A DNA stretch of 34,948 nt, from positions 1 to 34,948 of the forward strand of contig JAQCHP010000044.1 of assembly GCA_027619595.1 (NCBI GenBank). The letters are read 5' to 3'. Under the pieces are notes generated by a model. The model was not told the origin of the DNA. It saw nothing but the letters and a program-made list of their open reading frames with translations, and ran no database searches. The stretch's first letter is position 1. Every line of letters starts with the position of its first letter. The position numbers were made by a program, and so were the translations under genes. Shown one piece after another: positions 1-5,744 of the stretch. This DNA is from Planctomycetota bacterium (GTDB lineage Bacteria > Planctomycetota > Planctomycetia > Pirellulales > Pirellulaceae).

Positions 1-15
1 CCCGCCCCCCCCAAG

Positions 16-483
16 CTACTGACTTCTTCCGCCCAAGGGACCGGCACCGCCCCCCCCCGGCTGAAGGGGGTAATAGTAGAAATGGGAATAATTCTGGTAG
101 CTCGCGTGCGCCGTCCCGAGAGGACCGCCGGACGTTGGCCGGAGCTGAAGTGTCCCGCGCCCGTTCCCGGTCCCGGTCCCGAGCAAAGTATTTTGGCTTC
201 CGGCATAGGGATCGAGTAGCACCTGCTGATGCAACTGGACTGTTTGACTGAGCTGGTTCACCTGTTGCTGCTGGAGTTGGTTGAATTGGTTCTGCTGCAA
301 TTGTGGCCGAACAAACGAAAAGTACTGGTTGGTTGCCCCCGGGTTGTTGTTGAAGAAACCTAGATAGGGACTAATGGGTGACCGAGTTCGGTAATTCGGC
401 ACGCGCTGCTGCGCACGTGCATCACCGCCCAGCAAACTCAACGAACCGGCCAGTACGAGGTAAGTCAACCATTGCCGTTTCAT
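16..483 (-). CDS. Gln-rich small secreted protein, unknown function
   Basis: This is a 155-residue protein read from the ATG at 483. An upstream in-frame ATG at 537 would place 18 non-hydrophobic residues before a good signal peptide, so 483 is preferred. The N-terminus (MKRQW, then a Leu-rich core and ARA at residues 22-24) looks like a Sec signal peptide cleaved after Ala24. The mature protein has a motif with SPYLGFF and YFSFVRPQ, a Gln/Asn-rich stretch at about residues 60-90, and a Gly-rich C-terminus encoded by C-tracts. I recognise no enzymatic domain. Short secreted proteins with SPYL and VRPQ motifs are, to my knowledge, common in planctomycetes, but the function is unknown. It is divergent from the export lipoprotein at 846, so its link to the polysaccharide locus is uncertain. 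Confidence 0.7.
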   Translation of the reverse strand: MKRQWLTYLVLAGSLSLLGGDARAQQRVPNYRTRSPISPYLGFFNNNPGATNQYFSFVRPQLQQNQFNQLQQQQVNQLSQTVQLHQQVLLDPYAGSQNTLLGTGTGNGRGTLQLRPTSGGPLGTAHASYQNYSHFYYYPLQPGGGGAGPLGGRSQ

Positions 484-845
484 GTGCCAAATCTCGCATA
501 AATATGAGGTATTTGGGGCGAAATCGCAGGTAGCCACGATCGCGCGAAGAACTACCGACGTATCGTCAGAGTCTTGGCGTCGGACTTAAGCGGTACCCCT
601 TAGTTTAGTCAGACGCCTCGGGGGACTGTCAAGCCAATCTGTACACGCCAAATCCCTAACCCAGACGGAAAACTCAACGCAGCCGCTGTCTCAACCACAT
701 TCGACATAAACCGAACCCGCAAGTCGGAATTTCGCCCAATTGCGATGAAACGAAGGCGGGGGATCGGAAACGCCGTCCGATCCTAAACCATGAGGAAACC
801 GTCTCTCGGGACGAGAGCTGATAGTCATCCAACATGGAAGTTACG
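484..845. promoter_or_regulatory. Divergent intergenic region upstream of the export gene
   Basis: This gap of about 360 bases separates the minus-strand secreted protein from the plus-strand Wza-like gene and must hold promoters for both. I see no convincing -35/-10 pair and no GG-N10-GC sigma-54 core preceded by T. A perfect 6-bp inverted repeat with a 3-nt loop (CTCTCG GGA CGAGAG, 803-817) lies about 30 nt upstream of the chosen start and could form a small hairpin in the 5' untranslated region. Confidence 0.4.
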
Positions 846-1913
846 ATGAGCCATATACACGGACGTCTCGGAAAACTTTTGGCCGCCCTCGCGTCCATCT
901 CTCTTGTAGGCTGCCAGATAGCGCCACCCGCTCGAGATTCTGGCCCTGCTTACCGCTTGCCTCCAGTTTTCCAAACGGTGCCTCGCGAACTGTCCAAAGT
1001 GTCGCTTCCGGAATACGTCATAGAACCCCCTGATATTTTGCAGATCGAGGGGATCCATATAGTCCCACGTCCACCTTACCGTTTGAAGACACTGGACGTC
1101 ATCACGGTGGAGGCAACGGGGGTACTTCCAGAAGAGCCGATTGCTGGCCTTTATTCGGTAGAGCCAGGCGGCGTGGTGAACCTTGGCGCCCCCTACGGCG
1201 CAGTGAAGGTGGCCGGGCTTACGGTTGACGAGGCTCGCGCCGCAATTTTGAAGCACCTGGAAGGGTTTGTTAACGAGGCGGACGCCACCGTGGCCCTGGC
1301 ACAACTGGCGGCTTCGCAGCAGATATTCGGGCAGTTCCTTGTGGCACCCGACGGAACAGTAACCCTGGGCAGCTACGGGTCGATCTACGTCGTCGGCAAG
1401 ACGCTAGCGCAAGCGAAACTCGCCGTAGAAACCCACCTTTCGCAATTTTTAGAGAACCCAGAAATTGCTCTGAATATATTTGCCTTCAATAGCAAGGTTT
1501 ACTACGTCGTCTTGCAGGGAGCAGGCCTGGGAGACGGGGTATTCCGTTTTCCGATTACCGGAAATGAGACGGTGCTCGACGCAATTTCGCAGGTCCAGGG
1601 ACTTGAGCAGGTCTCTTCCAAGAAAATCTGGATCTCGCGACCGTCGCGTGGCGGACGCCCTCCGCAGGTCATGCCGGTCGACTGGTTCGCTATCACGGAA
1701 GAAGCCGGCGTGCAAACAAACTACCAAGTGCTGCCGGGGGATCGCATCTTCATCGCCGAAGATAAGCTGATTGCCTGGGATACCAAAATTGCAAAATTCA
1801 CCGCCCCGCTCGAACGTGTGATGGGCTTTACGCTGCTCGGTACGGGGACTGCCACTCGCTTGTCAGGCCGAGTCCTGCAAGGTGGCGGCAACCCTCGCAA
1901 CCAAGGATTCTAA
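846..1913 (+). CDS. Wza-like polysaccharide export lipoprotein
   Basis: Outer-membrane polysaccharide export protein of the Poly_export/SLBB family, which forms the exit channel of Wzx/Wzy-dependent EPS systems. The start at 846 is chosen over the in-frame ATG at 834 because GGAAG at 836-840 is well placed before 846. It gives 355 residues with a signal peptide and lipobox LVGC, lipidated at Cys23. The Poly_export region follows at about residues 50-205. Its 'PxGxVxLG ... G.(T) x A' half appears twice in tandem (YSVEPGGVVNLG and FLVAPDGTVTLG). An SLBB-like segment lies at about 210-290 and ends with VLPGDRIFI. The next gene follows after 84 nt. It lies on the far side of the NusG-like gene from the main cluster but almost certainly serves it. 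Confidence 0.88.
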   Translation: MSHIHGRLGKLLAALASISLVGCQIAPPARDSGPAYRLPPVFQTVPRELSKVSLPEYVIEPPDILQIEGIHIVPRPPYRLKTLDVITVEATGVLPEEPIAGLYSVEPGGVVNLGAPYGAVKVAGLTVDEARAAILKHLEGFVNEADATVALAQLAASQQIFGQFLVAPDGTVTLGSYGSIYVVGKTLAQAKLAVETHLSQFLENPEIALNIFAFNSKVYYVVLQGAGLGDGVFRFPITGNETVLDAISQVQGLEQVSSKKIWISRPSRGGRPPQVMPVDWFAITEEAGVQTNYQVLPGDRIFIAEDKLIAWDTKIAKFTAPLERVMGFTLLGTGTATRLSGRVLQGGGNPRNQGF

Positions 1914-1997
1914 TCTGCAGTACCCCGCCCTTACCCGCAACAACCCCACCGATACCCCTCCATTTTCCGCTATCCCGTCTCGACATAGCGATCTGAC

Positions 1998-3380
1998 ATG
2001 AACAAAAAACTAGTCATTGAATTTGTAGCTCTGCAACGACTCGCGTCCGCGTTTGTCGCTGGGTGTGTTCTGACAACCACTGGCTGCGTGAAAATTGGAC
2101 ATGAAGTCCGTTACACCGAGCCGGGACGTGCGCTGAACCGGATTGAAGACCCTTATTATCACAGTCCGCAAACGGGGCGGATCGTGATGCGTCCGAAGAA
2201 GGCAGCCCAGTACTGCTATTCCGAGCCGGCATTCTACGGCTATGAAGCGACCTGCTGGCAACGTTGGCCCGATGGGTGGGTCGGTTGCCCTTGCCAAGAA
2301 GAAGAAATCGCAGTTGCCACCCCAATCCGTGGCCCGGAACAGTTGCCGGCCGCCGAAGCGGAGACTCCATCGCAAATCCACACTCCGCCGACATCCACCG
2401 CCCCCTCCACTCCACCGGCTGAACAGCCTTCCCCATCAGATCGCGGCAGCTATGACGATGCGTACGATCCAACGACGATTCCCGTCGAACCCCAAAGTGG
2501 CCTAGCGGATGCCACACGTACAGTTGAAGTACCACGGCCGTCCCAAGTAGAGACCGCCAACCTACCAACTGAGATTGCTCCAAAGGTCAATCAACAGGCG
2601 ACCAATCCGTCGCCTGCACCCATCCCCAACATCGACTCGTCCCCGCCGACACAGCGCCGAGCAATGCGGCGCAACATTCCTTCTCTGCCAGTAGCTGGTA
2701 CGGAGAGCATGCCCAAGTCCTCGAATGAGAAAACGATCGACCATGGGCCAGCCGGTATCGTCAATCCCTCCACTGAGCCAGCTCGCCCCACAACGGTAGC
2801 GACCACCCTGACGGACGATCACCAACCAGAATCGGCACCGGTAGCAATTCAGCACCTGTCCGATCCATTGGAGGAAGTTGATCCCCCGGTCCGTGAATGG
2901 AACGTCCGGGCAAACAGTAGCCGCGATGCCAAGCCCTCTTTCGCCGCGAACGAATCGGCGGAAGTGCCGTCGTTGACTCTGAGTGAAAAAACCACAGCAT
3001 CCACCCCGCTGGCACAATCGCCCAATCCGCACGCCACGGCTCATCCTCCAATCGAAGCGGCAACGACGGTGCCAACAACCCCGTTTGTCGCGATCTTGAC
3101 AGGTCCGATCGGCAGCGCATCGTCCAGAACGGAACGAATAATTTCGGATTCCGCCAATCAGCCGAACGCGTCGGAACTAAGGTTCGCGGCCACACAGGGG
3201 GAAGCAGCTCCCCTTCGCCATCGTTGGTCGCCGGAGCCTACAGATCCGGACACCGCGACGCTGGTATTTCGTCAGCAATCAGCGAACAACGGTATTGGCA
3301 ACGAAAAGAGACCTGCATCTCGGCCGGCTCTGTCAGCCAGGCCGAGCCCAGAATCCAAGAACGAAATACGGGTACGTTAG
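1998..3380 (+). CDS. Pro/Thr/Ser-rich lipoprotein, unknown function
   Basis: This 460-residue protein has an N-terminal lipoprotein-like signal, with VAGC giving Cys23 as the likely lipidated residue; TTGC at Cys30 is an alternative. A short conserved-looking head at residues 30-110 contains several Tyr, Trp and Cys residues (RYTEPGR, YYHSP, QYCYSEPAFYGY, CWQRWPDGWVGCPC). It is followed by about 340 low-complexity residues rich in Pro, Thr, Ser and Ala and probably disordered. I do not recognise a family. Its position after the export lipoprotein suggests an envelope protein of the same system, perhaps a peptidoglycan-spanning or stalk-like partner, but this is inference. Its stop codon overlaps the stop of the convergent NusG-like gene by 3 nt (gene overlap 4 nt). 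Confidence 0.7.
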   Translation: MNKKLVIEFVALQRLASAFVAGCVLTTTGCVKIGHEVRYTEPGRALNRIEDPYYHSPQTGRIVMRPKKAAQYCYSEPAFYGYEATCWQRWPDGWVGCPCQEEEIAVATPIRGPEQLPAAEAETPSQIHTPPTSTAPSTPPAEQPSPSDRGSYDDAYDPTTIPVEPQSGLADATRTVEVPRPSQVETANLPTEIAPKVNQQATNPSPAPIPNIDSSPPTQRRAMRRNIPSLPVAGTESMPKSSNEKTIDHGPAGIVNPSTEPARPTTVATTLTDDHQPESAPVAIQHLSDPLEEVDPPVREWNVRANSSRDAKPSFAANESAEVPSLTLSEKTTASTPLAQSPNPHATAHPPIEAATTVPTTPFVAILTGPIGSASSRTERIISDSANQPNASELRFAATQGEAAPLRHRWSPEPTDPDTATLVFRQQSANNGIGNEKRPASRPALSARPSPESKNEIRVR

Positions 3381-3934
3381 TCGATCGATTCGACTTGGTA
3401 ATCTTCAATTTCAACCGACACTCCCTGCTGAAGAAACTGGACAGCCAGCAGCAGTCGGGACTGGCCGCGGCGAGAAATGACGACCCCTTCCGCGCCAAGC
3501 ATCGGACCGGTCTTAATCCGCACCCCTTGCCCGGGCTCCAAGCGGCTCTCTAACGTCAGCGGAACTCCGCTGGTAATGAGTCGATCTAAATAGCGAAGGT
3601 CGCGCACCAAACGAGTCTGGTCAGGGACTTGTATTAGCCGAGAAATCCGATTCGTCGCCAAGACGCGAATTCGCTCCGATTCGGAGCCACAGACAAACAG
3701 GTACCCGGAAAACATCGGTACGTGAGACCGTGTGCGACGACCGCGGACCGCATTGTCTCGCTGAATCAACGGCAGGTAGAAGGGGACCTTCAATCCCAAC
3801 AGCGACCTGGCCAGGGCTTTTTCCTGACGCGATTTCGTGTAGACCGCCCACCATTGGCGATCTTCACCCAAGTCATGCTGGTTTTCGAGTACGTCCTCTG
3901 GAAACCGATTGGTTTCCTCATGCAAAATCGGCAT
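3377..3934 (-). CDS. NusG/RfaH-like specialised transcription elongation factor
   Basis: This 185-residue protein has an NGN domain at about residues 28-125 (WWAVYTKSRQEKALARSL, then PLIQRD and FSGYLFV) and a KOW-type C-terminal domain from about 134 (PGQGVRIKTGPMLGAEGVV). That is the architecture of NusG and of operon-specific paralogues such as RfaH, UpxY and LoaP, which bind paused RNA polymerase and suppress termination in long polysaccharide or natural-product operons. The housekeeping nusG normally sits beside secE and ribosomal-protein genes. A NusG homologue at a polysaccharide locus is therefore best read as a specialised antiterminator for the 27-kb run starting at 4634. The ATG at 3934 has a G-rich stretch (GGGGGCAAG) just upstream. 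Alternative hairpins lie in its upstream region at 3974-4005. Confidence 0.85.
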   Translation of the reverse strand: MPILHEETNRFPEDVLENQHDLGEDRQWWAVYTKSRQEKALARSLLGLKVPFYLPLIQRDNAVRGRRTRSHVPMFSGYLFVCGSESERIRVLATNRISRLIQVPDQTRLVRDLRYLDRLITSGVPLTLESRLEPGQGVRIKTGPMLGAEGVVISRRGQSRLLLAVQFLQQGVSVEIEDYQVESID

Positions 3935-3973
3935 CTTGCCCCCAGGTATCTACCACGAATGCCGTGTCATTTC

Positions 3974-4005
3974 AAATGGCGTGAAACGTTGCCATTTTGC
4001 AACGT
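3974..4005. promoter_or_regulatory. Inverted repeat with overlapping alternative stems
   Basis: ACGTTGC (3986-3992) and GCAACGT (3999-4005) form a perfect 7-bp inverted repeat with a 6-nt spacer. AAATGGC (3974-3980) and GCCATTT (3991-3997) form a second perfect 7-bp repeat that shares bases with the first, so only one stem can form at a time. It lies 40-71 nt upstream of the NusG-like start and about 190 nt upstream of the sigma-54-type -24 element. It could be an attenuator-like leader of the NusG-like gene, an operator, or an upstream activating site for a sigma-54 enhancer-binding protein. Confidence 0.4.
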
Positions 4006-4191
4006 ATCGTAGCGATCTGGCCGCGTGGCAACCACGGCGATCGGCTCGCGGCTTATGGCCAAACTCGTGGCAGGACCTCGCCGCAGGCCCGTTAAATATC
4101 TCCAAGCATTGACTTGGTAGGGACTTAGGTCTCGCCCCGCTCGTTGAGAGCTGATCCGCGGACGTCAGCCAGAAGGGGTGGCCGATTGGCA

Positions 4192-4207
4192 TGGCACGGC
4201 AAATGCT
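4192..4207 (+). promoter_or_regulatory. Sigma-54-type (-24/-12) promoter candidate
   Basis: The site reads TGGCACGGCAAATGCT. It matches the consensus TGGCACG-N4-TTGCW at every defined position except the first T of TTGC, and has the invariant GG-N10-GC spacing (4193-4194 and 4205-4206). Transcription would start near 4217-4219, giving a leader of about 415 nt before the exosortase start. Exosortase/EPS loci of the PEP-CTERM type in proteobacteria are known to be linked to sigma-54 and the PrsK/PrsR regulators, which makes the site plausible here. No rpoN or enhancer-binding protein gene is in the window. Confidence 0.5.
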
Positions 4208-4382
4208 TTTGGATGCTCAGCCAAGCCACCCAACATGGAAAACAAATCCAAGGTTCTACCCTACGCCAATGCCCCCCAAATGGATAAATCTCTGCGTTTC
4301 GAGTACTCCTTTATACCGTCGATCCTTGACGTTCGACACAAAGTCAATCAAAATTCAGGTTCATCAGGGAATGAATGAACGG

Positions 4383-4417
4383 GAAAGCGTCACTTCGAGT
4401 AGGACTCGAGCGCTTTC
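4383..4417 (+). promoter_or_regulatory. Leader hairpin 1 of the exosortase transcript
   Basis: GAAAGCG (4383-4389) pairs perfectly with CGCTTTC (4411-4417). Inside it, TCGAGT (4395-4400) pairs with ACTCGA (4404-4409) around an AGG triloop, with one flanking T-G wobble (4394/4410). The 3' strand is continuous and the 5' strand carries a 4-nt bulge (TCAC, 4390-4393). No T-tract follows, so it is not a classical terminator. Confidence 0.5.
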
Positions 4418-4434
4418 TCCACGGCGCAGTTCGC

Positions 4435-4461
4435 CAGGCGTTGTTAACTGTAATTCGCCTG
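4435..4461 (+). promoter_or_regulatory. Leader hairpin 2 of the exosortase transcript
   Basis: CAGGCG (4435-4440) and CGCCTG (4456-4461) are perfectly complementary with a 15-nt loop that contains GTTAAC. A competing small stem, GGCG (4423-4426) with CGCC (4432-4435), overlaps its 5' edge. No T-tract follows. Confidence 0.35.
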
Positions 4462-4568
4462 TACGGCACTGGCCGCTAGGAAAGCAAGCATAAGTCACAA
4501 GATTTTCCCCTGACGCACTCGCCACTGGCAAATGCCGGCTGCGGTGTTCTGAGATTGACCATGTTGCG

Positions 4569-4599
4569 GTTGTTCATGCTTGCGTCATACGCGAACAAC
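4569..4599 (+). promoter_or_regulatory. Leader hairpin 3, just upstream of the exosortase gene
   Basis: GTTGTTC (4569-4575) pairs perfectly with GAACAAC (4593-4599). Inside it, GCGT (4582-4585) pairs with ACGC (4589-4592) around a CAT triloop. As in hairpin 1, the 3' strand is continuous and the bulge (ATGCTT, 4576-4581) is on the 5' strand. It ends 34 nt before the exosortase ATG. Confidence 0.45.
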
Positions 4600-4633
4600 T
4601 TTCGCGCGCTAATCGTCCTATAAGAGTTGCATC

Positions 4634-5674
4634 ATGTCAAACACGTCTGGCAAAGGCAGAACTCACATTAAGCCGAGTCCTGGCTTACGTATGCAGTCGA
4701 CGTCGTCTGGCTCAACCGCAAGCACGGAAACTGCGCAGACACGAATGCGCGCTGTGATCATTTGGTCACTAGCGATTTTTCCAGTCTTTGCGTGGTCGTA
4801 TGCGAACACCTGGAGTGGCCTCTACGAAACATGGGACCGAGAACCAGACTATTCCCATGGCATGTTAGTTGCGCCGCTTGCGGCATTTTTTCTCTGGCTG
4901 CGTCGCGAAAAGTGTCCGTGGCATCGCATCGCCCCATCGGCTTGGGGACTGCTCGTGTTAGGGCTGAGCCTAGCACTGCGCTGGACCGCTGCACGGTTTT
5001 CACTCGACACAGTCGATGCATGGTCCATGATCGTCTGGTTCGCCGGATGGCTATGGCTCACCGGCGGGCACCGACTTGTCCTTTGGGCGCTCCCTTCTCT
5101 GGGGTTTCTGCTTTTTATGGTGCCGTTACCTTATCGATTGGAGAGTGTCCTCAGCGTTCCCTTGCAGAACGTCGCCACCCAGTTGAGCAGTTTCCTACTG
5201 CAATTACTGGGACAACCCGCCTTTGCGGAAGGGACAACCATCTTATTGGGCGATCAGCCTCTGCAGGTCGAACAAGCATGTTCGGGTCTAAGGATTTTTG
5301 TCGGCATCCTCGCACTTGCCTCAGCCACATTAATCCTGAGCGAACGCGAGTGGTGGGAACGCATCATCCTGATATTCGCCGTTATCCCGATCGCTCTACT
5401 GGCAAACGCAACTCGCATCGTGGTCACCGGCCTATTGTACCGGCACGTCTCTTCGGAGGCGGCGCGACATTTCAGCCATGACGTCGCGGGTTGGATCATG
5501 ATTCCACTGGCAGCATCCATGTTCCTTGCTACTCTTTGGTATTTGTCGCGACTCATGCCCGTAGTAGAGATTGTTGCCGTACGGAAGCAGCGGCAAAAAG
5601 GACGCTCAACTGCAGCGCGGGTGAGTGAACCTTCGGCGGATGTCGTGCCAAGCGTTTCCCATAACTCGACTTAA
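4634..5674 (+). CDS. Exosortase (EpsH-type membrane transpeptidase)
   Basis: This 346-residue polytopic membrane protein belongs to the exosortase/archaeosortase family, whose members cleave and transfer proteins bearing a C-terminal PEP-CTERM-type signal at the cell surface. After about 38 hydrophilic residues there are roughly eight membrane segments. The family motifs are present: DYSHG at 72-76, the catalytic Cys216 in QACSGLR, Arg261 in NATRIVVTG and His282 in HDVAGW, which together make the Cys-Arg-His catalytic set. The C-terminal 35 residues are hydrophilic. It lacks the fused EpsI domain found in XrtA; a separate EpsI-like gene lies at 12350. It may belong to the planctomycete-type exosortases, but the subtype cannot be fixed by eye. 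It is the first gene of the long run, preceded by a structured leader, with the next gene 70 nt downstream. Confidence 0.92.
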   Translation: MSNTSGKGRTHIKPSPGLRMQSTSSGSTASTETAQTRMRAVIIWSLAIFPVFAWSYANTWSGLYETWDREPDYSHGMLVAPLAAFFLWLRREKCPWHRIAPSAWGLLVLGLSLALRWTAARFSLDTVDAWSMIVWFAGWLWLTGGHRLVLWALPSLGFLLFMVPLPYRLESVLSVPLQNVATQLSSFLLQLLGQPAFAEGTTILLGDQPLQVEQACSGLRIFVGILALASATLILSEREWWERIILIFAVIPIALLANATRIVVTGLLYRHVSSEAARHFSHDVAGWIMIPLAASMFLATLWYLSRLMPVVEIVAVRKQRQKGRSTAARVSEPSADVVPSVSHNST

Positions 5675-5744
5675 CGATAAATCACCTGGCAACTACGAAT
5701 AACCGACTTACGATTACTAGCGAATCTTTGAGGTAACCATAAAG

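Larger units (their letters stand above)
3935..4633. promoter_or_regulatory. 699-base divergent regulatory region
   Basis: No credible coding sequence lies here; the short open frames lack ribosome-binding sites and look like chance. It separates the minus-strand NusG-like gene from the plus-strand exosortase gene. From left to right it holds an inverted repeat with two mutually exclusive stems (3974-4005), a sigma-54-type promoter (4192-4207), and three hairpins (4383-4417, 4435-4461, 4569-4599) in the predicted leader of the exosortase transcript. Each is listed separately. Confidence 0.6.

Noticed and set aside
16-70. C-tracts at the window start as a possible phase-variable repeat
   Set aside because: They encode a Gly-rich C-terminus of a small secreted protein; codon bias at Gly codons explains them well enough.
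2014-3195. Several long antisense open frames opposite the Pro-rich lipoprotein gene
   Set aside because: They come from low stop-codon frequency opposite Pro/Thr/Ser-rich codons and have no recognisable protein features.
4191-4493. Open frame of 100 codons in the leader of the exosortase gene, overlapped by another of 66 codons
   Set aside because: No ribosome-binding site, composition unlike the neighbours, and it overlaps the sigma-54-type site and the hairpins; read as chance.
4526-4545. Second sigma-54-like site (TGGCAAATGCCGGCTGC)
   Set aside because: The spacing between GG and GC is 12, not 10.
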